A stretch of 5,273 nucleotides of DNA from Ignavibacteriaceae bacterium. Lineage in GTDB: Bacteria; Bacteroidota; Ignavibacteria; Ignavibacteriales; Ignavibacteriaceae. The notes under the pieces were generated by a model, which saw only the letters and a program-made list of their open reading frames with translations, did not search any database and was not told the DNA's origin. The stretch's first letter is position 1, and the number at the start of each line of letters is the position of its first letter. Positions 1-5,273 of this stretch are shown piece by piece. Position numbers and translations under genes: made by a program. Location: contig JALONF010000192.1 of NCBI GenBank assembly GCA_025455085.1, forward strand, positions 1 through 5,273, written 5' to 3'.

Positions 1-1189
1 ATTCAACCTCATATTTACCTGCTGTTTTGTATTCATTAATAAGAGTTGTTACTTCTCTACCTAAAACATCGTAAACTTTAAGAGTTACAAATTCGAAATA
101 CGAAATTCGAAATTCGATCTTTGTGCTTGGATTAAAAGGGTTCGGATAATTCTGATATAGGATAAAATTTTCCGGAGAGGGAATTTCTTTTTCTATCCCA
201 ACCACAGATGGGTTAAGTTTGAGAATCGCTCCATTCTCTCCGACTGCATAACCGGTTCTTGCATCAATAAACTGAAGATCATAAATCACAGTACTGTCCG
301 GAGTTTTAAGTTCTTCCCAGGTTACACCTCTGTTTGTAGTTCTTAAGAATTTGTAGCCCGAAGCAGACCAGCCCTCATTATATGTTCTAAAGTCAATTGC
401 GAATGAGAGACCGGTGAAGGACAATTCTTCAAAATTCCATGATATTCCCGCATTGGTTGTATTTAGGTTTGCTATTCCAAAGCGGCCCTCGGGATCTCCG
501 GAAAGAGAAATTGCATTTAATGAATCCAGAATGAAAAGATCAAAAACCTCGTCTGCACTTATACGCTGTGCGCTCCAATTTAAACCACTGTTGGTTGTCC
601 GCCACACAACACCGGCAACATCAATTCTTCCGCCGCAGGCATATCCGAACTCACTGTTTAGGAAATTAAATTTATAGACTGGAAAACCTGAAACCATATT
701 TGAGTCAACTTCAGACTCGGTCCAACTCTGTCCGCCATCGGATGTGTGGGCAATATAAGATCCGCCCGCAAACCCATTCAGAGAATCAAAGAAGAAAATT
801 GTTCTGATTAATTTTGTGGTGTCTGGGAAAGTATCTGCTTGCCATTCGTCTCCACCGTTTGTGGTTTTAAGCAATATTGATGTAAATGGGAATTCGTCTC
901 TTAGTGTTAATGCCCATCCGAAATTCTTATCAACAAAAAAGATATTCATTATAAAAGTCTGAACAGTGCTGTTCTGAATTTCCCAGTTATCTCCACCGTC
1001 TGTTGTTCTGATAATCGTTCCTGCTTCACCTGCAGCCCAGCCAGCAAGACTATCAACAAAATGTAAATATCGTAAAGTTACATTAACGGGTGATTGCAGC
1101 TTTTGCCACGGCTGTATCTGCGCAAATGATGGAAAAGCCGTAATCAACAGAATGAAAATTATTAATGTACAGTGGAAAGTTTTTTTCAT
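1..1189 (-). CDS. Secreted YCF48/BNR-type beta-propeller protein with T9SS type A sorting domain (C-terminus cut by window edge)
   Basis: The frame is open from an ATG at 1189 to the left edge, giving 396 codons with no stop. Residues 1-23 are a signal peptide (KK, hydrophobic core, cleavage near SFA|Q). Six BNR-type strands of the form TT-D/N-x-G-x-x-W lie at about residues 62-69, 109-116, 149-156, 198-205, 244-251 and 284-291. Each follows an F-x-D-x-x-x-G-W/Y-A type segment. A last half-repeat at 305-324 (FIDARTGYAVGENGAILK) would be closed by the N-terminal WQKL strand, suggesting a seven-bladed propeller of the YCF48-like class. From about residue 335 comes a type A sorting domain (YQNYPNPFNPSTKI, then VTLKVYDVLGREV), which in this group directs outer-membrane export by the type IX system. 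About 25 residues are probably missing. The family is usually cell-surface or extracellular; its ligand is unknown. There is no clear Shine-Dalgarno, which is common in Bacteroidota. A shorter overlapping frame starting at 1301 is a shadow. Confidence 0.9.
   Translation of the reverse strand, partial: MKKTFHCTLIIFILLITAFPSFAQIQPWQKLQSPVNVTLRYLHFVDSLAGWAAGEAGTIIRTTDGGDNWEIQNSTVQTFIMNIFFVDKNFGWALTLRDEFPFTSILLKTTNGGDEWQADTFPDTTKLIRTIFFFDSLNGFAGGSYIAHTSDGGQSWTESEVDSNMVSGFPVYKFNFLNSEFGYACGGRIDVAGVVWRTTNSGLNWSAQRISADEVFDLFILDSLNAISLSGDPEGRFGIANLNTTNAGISWNFEELSFTGLSFAIDFRTYNEGWSASGYKFLRTTNRGVTWEELKTPDSTVIYDLQFIDARTGYAVGENGAILKLNPSVVGIEKEIPSPENFILYQNYPNPFNPSTKIEFRISYFEFVTLKVYDVLGREVTTLINEYKTAGKYEVE
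90..117. repeat. Four tandem 7-bp repeats (AATTCGA) inside the sorting-domain coding region
   Basis: Units lie at 90-96, 97-103, 104-110 and 111-117. Three are AATTCGA and the second is AATACGA. On the coding (minus) strand the unit reads TCGAATT and supplies residues of about 358-368 (IEFRISYFEF) between NPSTK and VTLKVYDVLG. Because 7 is not a multiple of 3, repeated units pass through all three frames. They encode one seven-residue cycle (S-N-F-E-F-R-I) without a stop, and the opposite strand is also stop-free. Confidence 0.8.
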
Positions 1190-1220
1190 AATTGCAAAAA
1201 TATTCAGGCTTAAGATTTAT

Positions 1221-1249
1221 ATAGTAAAAATTAGACAGAATATTTGAAA
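1221..1249 (-). promoter_or_regulatory. Possible promoter for the propeller gene
   Basis: On the minus strand a TTTCAA (complement of 1244-1249) is followed after 17 bp by TACTAT (complement of 1221-1226), about 32 bp before the ATG at 1189. The match to a sigma-70-like -35/-10 pair is partial. Bacteroidota often use a different consensus that I do not see here, so this is a weak call based on position and AT-richness. Confidence 0.25.
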
Positions 1250-1396
1250 TAAGATATGTTATTTTATTTACTTTACATATCCGGGTACAATGGCTGTACA
1301 TAGCACTCTAAAATTTTAATCAAAATTGTCCCTATTGCAAATGAATTAGCTTTTAATGAATTTTTCACACAATGTTTTTATCATTTATCAATTTAC

Positions 1397-1403
1397 AGGA
1401 GGG
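1397..1403 (+). promoter_or_regulatory. Strong ribosome binding site that fixes the start at 1407
   Basis: AGGAGGG lies 3 bp before ATG at 1407. An in-frame ATG at 1356 would add 17 residues but has no such site and would bury the signal peptide, so 1407 is preferred. Confidence 0.8.
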
Positions 1404-1406
1404 TGT

Positions 1407-2228
1407 ATGAAAAAAATTTTCTTTGTTATTCCACTATTACTGGTTGTTGCAGGATTTTACACCGGACAATTAATAGACGACAGAGCAAAAACCTTATTGC
1501 AGACACTTAAGCTATCTGAAAATGATGCCAAGAATACGATCTTCTCTGATATATCATCAAATTCATTTTATCTCCCCGGCATTAGGGAATTAAAAAGCAT
1601 CGCATTAAATGATCGGGCGGCACAGGTTGAAATTATGGGAAAATATGTGAGGGATTTTACGGCAACTGAAGAGTTTAAGAAAAAATATAATGAATACCGC
1701 GAATCAAGAAAGCCATCTCCTCCGGAAAAACCAAAAACTTCTGCTGAGTTGAAAAAAGAAACCAAAGAGAGCACTCAAAAAAGTATTGAGGAAATGAAAG
1801 TAACAAAAACTCAGATGCCGGCAGATCAGCAGGCAATGTTCGATGAAACAATAAAAATGCTTGAAGACCAGTTAAAAGAAATCGATAATCCGGATAACCC
1901 GATGTTTAGTCCTCAAATGGACGAGTATTCAAAAATGGCTTATGATCAGCAGATGGAGCAGCATAAAAAAGATATAGCTGAATGGGAAGCAAAGTATCCG
2001 GTCAACAACCCAAAGCCATTAATTAAAACCTGGCTGGAATCCTTCCTTGAACAATCGAAAGATATTGACTTCGGTGCTCAGACTGCGATTGATAAGAACA
2101 GGACGCTTTTCGTTAAGCAGGAGTATGAGCGTAAAAGTAATTTTTGGAAATTATGTTACAGAGCGGGGAAGGAAACAACAGAAGCCGGACGGAAATTTGC
2201 ACAAACCTGGCTAGGTGAATTAAAGTAG
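1407..2228 (+). CDS. Exported charged protein of unknown function (273 aa)
   Basis: I do not recognise a named family. Residues 1-18 form a signal peptide or N-terminal membrane anchor (KK, then IFFVIPLLLVVAGF). No lipobox cysteine is visible, so the protein is probably periplasmic or membrane-anchored. Residues 25-90 are mixed helix. Residues 90-130 are rich in K, E and P, with a PSPPEKPK linker at 103-110. Residues 112-160 look like a long amphipathic helix, possibly coiled coil. A second acidic helical stretch runs over 168-195. The C-terminal 45 residues are denser in aromatics and look more folded (FVKQEYERKSNFWKLCYRAG at 235-254, ending FAQTWLGELK), so this may be the conserved core. 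The gene has its own strong ribosome site, diverges from the propeller gene and converges on the HEAT-like gene. No enzyme motif is visible. Confidence 0.85.
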   Translation: MKKIFFVIPLLLVVAGFYTGQLIDDRAKTLLQTLKLSENDAKNTIFSDISSNSFYLPGIRELKSIALNDRAAQVEIMGKYVRDFTATEEFKKKYNEYRESRKPSPPEKPKTSAELKKETKESTQKSIEEMKVTKTQMPADQQAMFDETIKMLEDQLKEIDNPDNPMFSPQMDEYSKMAYDQQMEQHKKDIAEWEAKYPVNNPKPLIKTWLESFLEQSKDIDFGAQTAIDKNRTLFVKQEYERKSNFWKLCYRAGKETTEAGRKFAQTWLGELK

Positions 2229-2254
2229 TTTTTTAAAAAGTTCTATTAGAATAA

Positions 2255-2279
2255 CAGGGATACACGCAACGTATCCCTG
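2255..2279. terminator. Probable bidirectional terminator between convergent genes
   Basis: CAGGGATAC (2255-2263) and GTATCCCTG (2271-2279) form a perfect 9-bp stem with a 7-base loop. It lies 26 bp after the stop of the plus-strand gene and 35 bp beyond the stop of the minus-strand gene. The downstream tracts are only moderately T-rich on either strand, so termination is inferred mainly from the stem and its position. Confidence 0.65.
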
Positions 2280-2314
2280 CTTTCAATTAAACACAACACT
2301 ATCTATACCCTTAA

Positions 2315-2746
2315 TTAAAAGGTTGCTAAATATTCGGTCCCGTGAAGCTTGTGAAAAGAGTAGTATAGATTCTTACAAATAGTGGCAACTCTTTCGTTGT
2401 CATCAAAAACCGCAACACCTCTTAAGCGATAAATGCCAATTGGATTACCAAGCTGATATAAAGCTACTGCTGCTGCAATTCGTTCTTCATCAGTTTTGCC
2501 GTCGTTTAAAAGTTTTAGAAGAGGAATCATTGCCTTTGAGGCGTCGCTGCTTTCTAAATAGGATTCATTTATCAGGTCATACATAACAAGCGATGCGCTT
2601 GTATGTAAGCCGGTATTATCCGACTCAATTCCCGCAGTAAGATTATCAACAATTGCAGATTTCTTTTCTCCCGGGAATTCGGTCACTTGTGCTGGAAGAG
2701 TGTGCACAACAAGAAGCGTAAAGATCACAGTGAATAATGTTTTCAT
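2315..2746 (-). CDS. Small exported HEAT-like repeat protein
   Basis: The product is 143 aa. Residues 1-19 are a clear signal peptide with cleavage expected at LPA|Q. The rest is alpha-helical and spaced like HEAT repeats: residues 32-60 (DNLTAGIESDNTGLHTSASLVMYDLI), then 68-100 (KAMIPLLKLLNDG with EERIAAAVALYQLGN), then a GIYRLRGVAVFDDNERVATICKN segment at 104-126. The ERIAAAVALYQLGN helix is the most HEAT-like part. Such short secreted helical-repeat proteins occur in Ignavibacteria-type genomes, and their role, probably protein binding in the periplasm, is not established. The start is supported by AAGGAG (complement of 2753-2758) 6 bp upstream of the ATG. It is transcribed alone and convergent with the 273-aa gene. 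I see no catalytic residues. Confidence 0.85.
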   Translation of the reverse strand: MKTLFTVIFTLLVVHTLPAQVTEFPGEKKSAIVDNLTAGIESDNTGLHTSASLVMYDLINESYLESSDASKAMIPLLKLLNDGKTDEERIAAAVALYQLGNPIGIYRLRGVAVFDDNERVATICKNLYYSFHKLHGTEYLATF

Positions 2747-2912
2747 TGTTAGCTCCTTAATAATGTTTATGATTTTTATTCCGAGAAAAAGTTAACTTTA
2801 AAAAAGATACAGCGCACCTTAATAGGGAAGGAAGGGCAAATAAATTTAAGGAAGGAAATTTTTTGATTGTGAACGTAATGAGCTGTTAATAATGTCTGCT
2901 CTATAAAATATA
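2747..2912. other. Intergenic spacer with purine-rich tract
   Basis: This 166-bp stretch leads into the HEAT-like gene. It holds the AAGGAG ribosome site at 2753-2758 and a purine-rich run at 2823-2861 in which GGAAGGAA-type words occur twice (near 2827 and 2850). I see no gene and no promoter I would defend. Confidence 0.5.
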
Positions 2913-2937
2913 AATCGGGCGGTAACGCCGCCCGATT
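2913..2937 (-). terminator. GC-rich terminator hairpin behind the flavodoxin-like gene
   Basis: AATCGGGCGG (2913-2922) pairs with CCGCCCGATT (2928-2937) over 10 bp, with a 5-base loop. Read on the minus strand, the stem is followed by TTATATTTTATAG, a broken T-rich tract, 42 bp after the stop of the gene ending at 2980. This is a good intrinsic terminator for that gene. Confidence 0.75.
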
Positions 2938-2979
2938 ATAGATGGAAAAGATTTGAAGTCTTAAAGAAAGTCGAGGGTT

Positions 2980-3393
2980 CTATCTTATAAAATCATTCAG
3001 ATCAAGCTTATCAGACACAGAAAGCGTTCCATCGCTTGACTTAAGTGTAAATGATAGATTGTCGGTTTTTTCACGAAGATATTTTTTCATTCTTCTGAAC
3101 ATCCCGCCCGGGAAAATTTTATACGTAGCAAACAACGCAGTCTTTATTCCGTTAAGTGTAGGAAGTCTTTTAACAAAGTTTACCCACTCACTATCCGTTC
3201 TTGAAAATAAAATTCCGTTTCTTCCCCCACTTAATAGCAAGTAATCTGCACCTTCAAGTTTTTTTGGTTCAAAACTATTAATTGGTATCAACTCAGCCGT
3301 AAGTCCACGATTAAGCAAGAAAGCAGCAATCTCCTCACCAAACTTTCTTGTTGTGTTATTTTTATTTTCTACGATTATTAATGCCTTTTTCAT
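2980..3393 (-). CDS. Short flavodoxin-fold protein
   Basis: The product is 137 aa and cytoplasmic, with no signal peptide. The order of elements matches a flavodoxin-like alpha/beta fold. Strand 1 is KKALIIVEN (2-10), followed by a loop NNTTRK where flavodoxins bind the FMN phosphate. Helix 1 (FGEEIAAFLLNRG) and strand 2 (TAELIPI) come next. Strand 3 and its flavin-facing loop are ADYLLLSGGRNGI (49-61), and strand 4 is GIKTALFATYKIFPGG (82-97). It ends in a short tail, so it is near the lower limit for the fold. The phosphate loop lacks the usual S/T-x-T-G-x-T spacing, so FMN binding is uncertain; it could be an electron carrier or a flavin-free regulator. AAGGAG (complement of 3401-3406) lies 7 bp upstream of the ATG. 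It sits 126 bp downstream of the symporter gene, and co-transcription is possible but not shown. Confidence 0.8.
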   Translation of the reverse strand: MKKALIIVENKNNTTRKFGEEIAAFLLNRGLTAELIPINSFEPKKLEGADYLLLSGGRNGILFSRTDSEWVNFVKRLPTLNGIKTALFATYKIFPGGMFRRMKKYLREKTDNLSFTLKSSDGTLSVSDKLDLNDFIR

Positions 3394-3475
3394 TTAATAA
3401 CTCCTTTATAATTGCTGGGAGAAAACTAAACAGTAGGGGGGCAAAAATCTATTAATATATTATGTGCGGAAGTTT

Positions 3476-3492
3476 TTGCTGATAACCAGCAA
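3476..3492 (-). terminator. Weak hairpin after the symporter gene
   Basis: TTGCTG (3476-3481) pairs with CAGCAA (3487-3492), giving a 6-bp stem with a 5-base loop, 27 bp past the stop of the symporter. On the minus strand it is followed by AAAACTTCC and not by a T tract, so it may be a weak terminator, a processing hairpin, or chance. Confidence 0.3.
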
Positions 3493-3519
3493 TTTATTGA
3501 TTATATAATAACACGGTGC

Positions 3520-4859
3520 TCATTCGTCATCACCTTGTTCAAGTTTCCCGCCCCACAAATACTTTTTGGTTTCATTAACTATAACACCGCTCAGAAAGAT
3601 TAATGAAACAAGATTTGGCAACGCCATTAACGCATTGGTAATATCTGCAAATGTCCAGACAGCATTTATTGAAAGAACCGAACCGATCATAACAAACATA
3701 ACCCAGAGATAGCGGTACGGTTTAATAACTTTATTCCCGAATAAATACTCGGCAGCTTTCTCACCGTAATAAGACCAGCCAAGAATGGTTGAGAATACAA
3801 ATGTAAGAAGTCCAAGTGTAAGCACAATTGGTCCGACGATATGAAAATCACTGAAAGCCTGTTTTGTCAATGCAGCCCCGGAAAGTCCCTTCATCCATTC
3901 ACCGGAGTTAACAACTACCAATCCCGTCATTGCACAAACAACAACCGTATCCCAAAAAGTACCGGTTGATGAAACGAGAGCCTGGCGAACCGGATTTTTA
4001 GTTTGAGCTGCAGCCGCAACGATTGGTGCGCTTCCTAAACCGGATTCGTTAGAAAAAAGTCCGCGTGCAATTCCAAAACGAATTGCTTCTTTCATTCCCG
4101 CACCAAGAAAACCGCCCATTGCTGCCTGACCTGTAAATGCAGAGTTGAATATAAGAGAAACCGTATCGGGAATACCCTCTATGTTCATTCCAAGAATTAT
4201 TAAACATCCGATTACATAAGTAATCGCCATAAAAGGTACCAAGCCTTCGCACACTTTTGCTATGGATTTAATGCCACCAATAATTACCACGGCAGTTAAA
4301 ATTGTTAAAATTAATCCAGTAATCCACATAGGAATCTGAAAAGATTCATTCACCAAAACTGAAATTGAATTAGCCTGTACCATATTTCCAATTCCAAATG
4401 CGGTAACAGAAGTAAAAGCTGCGAACAAAACAGCAAGCCACTTCATCTTCAATCCGCGCTCAAGAACATACATTGGTCCGCCGGCCATCAAGCCATCCGG
4501 CATCTTCACACGGTACTTTACTGAAAGCAAAGCCTCGCTGTATTTTGTTGCAATACCAAACACGCCGGTTAACCACATCCATAAAACGGCACCCGGTCCG
4601 CCCGCAGCAACTGCAGTTGAAACGCCGACAATATTTCCCGTCCCTATTGTTGCAGCGAGTGCTGTGGTTAAAGCACCAAACTGACTTATATCACCTTTCC
4701 CTTCCTTATCTCTCCGCAAAGAAATTTTTATTGCTTTGCCGATAAATCTTTGAATTAATCTAAGCCGGATTGTTAAGAAGATATGTGTACCGAAAAGTAG
4801 AATAATCAGAGGGTAAGTAAGTCGCTTATTTGAGTGAGCACATTTTCAAGAACTTCCAT
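3520..4859 (-). CDS. Sodium:alanine/glycine symporter, AgcS family, with a reading-frame break near its N-terminus
   Basis: This is an inner-membrane carrier of the alanine or glycine:cation symporter family (TC 2.A.25, LeuT fold), importing small amino acids with Na+. One frame is open from 4845 to the stop at 3520. Numbering from a TTG at 4719 (399 aa), it shows TIGTGNIVGV at 24-33 (the unwound helix region), the family signature GGPGAVLWMWLTGVFG at 40-55 (usually F where L47 stands), and ARGLFSNESGLGSAP at 218-232, plus many hydrophobic helices. TTG at 4719 is not a credible start: it lacks a ribosome site, and upstream codons in the same frame continue the family (YPLIILLFGTHIFLTIRLRL from 4815). 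The expected start MEVLENVLTQISDLL runs from ATG at 4859, preceded by GAGAGG, but in another frame that stops at 4806. Joining both gives about 447 residues, the normal family size. As read, it is a frameshifted gene or contains a base-calling error. The substrate is inferred from the family. Confidence 0.85.
4806..4859 (-). pseudogene. Out-of-frame N-terminal piece of the AgcS symporter
   Basis: ATG at 4859 reads 17 codons (MEVLENVLTQISDLLTL) and hits TGA at 4808-4806. The first 15 residues match what AgcS proteins have just before their first membrane helix, where the family usually continues with WG and a small or aromatic residue. The rest of the gene continues in the frame that reads TAC at 4815-4813. 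The switch therefore falls at about 4813-4820, next to TTACTTAC, and needs 3n+1 extra bases to restore one frame. Confidence 0.7.
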
Positions 4860-4972
4860 AGGCCTCTCGTTTATTTTGAGGAGAATGAATAAAGAATAAC
4901 AGTTTCAAACTAATGAAATTTTATGTGATGAGAAACAATGCTTTCCAGAAAAAATTCATAGAATGTTATATG

Positions 4973-5002
4973 CCGTCATTCAAGCGAGAGGTACGGGAAT
5001 CC
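4973..5002. repeat. Degenerate dispersed palindromic repeat
   Basis: CCGTCATTC at 4973-4981, then GCGA at 4984-4987 and CGGGAATCC at 4994-5002, resemble the common dispersed repeat of the form CGTCATTCCCGCGAA...CGGGAATCC found in many bacterial genomes. The central part has diverged, so only ATTC/GAAT and a few inner bases still pair. This rests on recognition by memory from a single copy. Confidence 0.4.
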
Positions 5003-5013
5003 GGAATCTACGT

Positions 5014-5041
5014 CTGCCTGCCCAGCTCTAATGGGAGGTAG
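5014..5041. repeat. Bulged hairpin (repeat-like)
   Basis: CTGCCT plus CCCA (5014-5024, with G5020 bulged) pairs with TGGG plus AGGTAG (5032-5041), giving ten pairs including one G-T around a 7-base loop. It sits between two other palindromes and has no T tract on either side, so it looks more like part of a dispersed repeat than a terminator. Confidence 0.45.
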
Positions 5042-5060
5042 GTTAAATGCCTTAGTATTA

Positions 5061-5087
5061 AGAAAAAAATATCCGCCTTGTGGCGGA
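5061..5087 (-). terminator. Intrinsic terminator of the ADP-ribosylglycohydrolase gene
   Basis: On the minus strand TCCGCC, loop ACAA, and GGCGGA (5087-5072) form a 6-bp GC-rich stem, followed after TA by seven T (complement of 5063-5069). It begins 38 bp after the stop at 5126. This is the best terminator in the window. The CCTGTCCGCC...GGCGGA wording is also a common dispersed-repeat motif, so a repeat may have been taken over as a terminator. Confidence 0.8.
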
Positions 5088-5125
5088 CAGGTCGGTGGAA
5101 AGGAAAGTATTTTATCTAGACGCAA

Positions 5126-5273
5126 TTAGTATTTAATGAATTTATCGGAAAACTCTTTTACAACTCTTGTAAGGAGAGCGTCAAGTTTTTTGAAAACCAT
5201 TATTTTTATTTCTTGCGGCACGCCTTTATAAAATGCTTCGGCAATGGAACCATTAATACAGGCCAAGGTGTCA
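5126..5273 (-). CDS. ADP-ribosylglycohydrolase family protein, C-terminal fragment (start beyond window edge)
   Basis: The last 48 codons are visible, reading from 5272 to the TAA at 5128-5126. They begin DTLACINGSIAEAFYKGVP, which matches the C-terminal motif of the ADP-ribosylglycohydrolase (ARH/DraG) family. There G-x-D-x-D-T supplies metal-binding aspartate and threonine, and the A-x-I-x-G-S/G-I-A-x-A-x-Y helix follows. The D-T seen at the very edge would be the end of that metal site. The tail (EIKIMVFKKLDALLTRVVKEFSDKFIKY) is a normal helical ending. Family members remove ADP-ribose from proteins or small molecules in the cytoplasm using Mg2+. With most of the protein outside the window, the substrate cannot be told. 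The gene is closed by a strong terminator at 5061-5087. Confidence 0.8.
   Translation of the reverse strand, partial: DTLACINGSIAEAFYKGVPQEIKIMVFKKLDALLTRVVKEFSDKFIKY

Larger units (their letters stand above)
4860..5125. other. Intergenic region with repeat-like hairpins
   Basis: This 266-bp gap upstream of the symporter holds no gene I can support. It contains the symporter ribosome site (GAGAGG, complement of 4863-4868), a degenerate palindromic repeat near 4973-5002, a bulged hairpin at 5014-5041 and a terminator at 5061-5087. The part from 4870 to 4970 is AT-rich and presumably carries the symporter promoter, but no -35/-10 pair stands out. Confidence 0.5.

Noticed and set aside
90..117. 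CRISPR-like or integration-site reading of the short repeat
   Set aside because: The units are 7 bp, directly adjacent and without spacers, and lie inside a coding region.
414..677. Plus-strand open frame of 87 codons
   Set aside because: It lies antisense within the propeller gene, whose frame shows a signal peptide, repeats and sorting domain; the product resembles no protein.
4049..4252. Minus-strand open frame of 67 codons within the symporter
   Set aside because: It overlaps the symporter in another frame on the same strand and has no ribosome site or recognisable content.
4473..4745. Plus-strand open frame of 90 codons
   Set aside because: It is antisense to the AgcS signature region and its product is a low-quality, Arg/Ser/Leu-rich shadow.
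4806..4823. Programmed ribosomal frameshift in the symporter
   Set aside because: The junction has no classical X-XXY-YYZ slippery heptamer and no obvious stimulatory structure, and the family is not known to use one; an indel or error is simpler.
4885..4899. Tiny plus-strand frame (MNKE) after GAGGAG
   Set aside because: Four codons with a chance Shine-Dalgarno in the AT-rich leader; nothing supports translation.

Overview
The window looks like ordinary chromosomal sequence from the Bacteroidota/Chlorobi side of the tree, most likely Ignavibacteria or a close relative. The strongest clue is the left-edge protein: a secreted beta-propeller ending in a type A (T9SS) sorting domain with the wording YQNYPNPFNPSTKI, typical of that group. 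The AT-rich intergenic spacers and AAGGAG ribosome sites on some genes but not others fit. The assignment is inference from protein style; there is no rRNA in the window.

Layout: 1-1189 (-) is the secreted seven-bladed YCF48/BNR-type propeller protein, cut off by the left edge just before its C-terminus. A divergent 217-bp spacer follows. 1407-2228 (+) encodes an exported, charged protein of unknown function. It converges, across a perfect 9-bp hairpin, on 2315-2746 (-), a small exported HEAT-like protein. 2980-3393 (-) is a short flavodoxin-fold protein followed by a strong GC-rich hairpin. 3520-4859 (-) is an AgcS-family sodium:alanine/glycine symporter whose true N-terminus lies in a different reading frame from the rest. 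About 200 bp of repeat-like, hairpin-rich sequence follows. From 5126 to the right edge lies the last 48 codons of an ADP-ribosylglycohydrolase (-), with a well-formed intrinsic terminator behind it.

How the genes fit together: I see no operon tying them into one pathway. Each gene has its own spacing of roughly 85 bp or more and usually its own hairpin, so they look like mostly monocistronic housekeeping or accessory genes. The propeller protein, the 273-aa protein and the HEAT-like protein are all predicted to be exported, and only the first carries a visible T9SS signal.

The two points most worth a second look are the reading-frame break in the symporter, which one extra TTAC tetranucleotide would repair, and a run of 7-bp repeats lying in frame inside the sorting domain of the propeller protein. 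I found no convincing new defence, mobile or RNA system.
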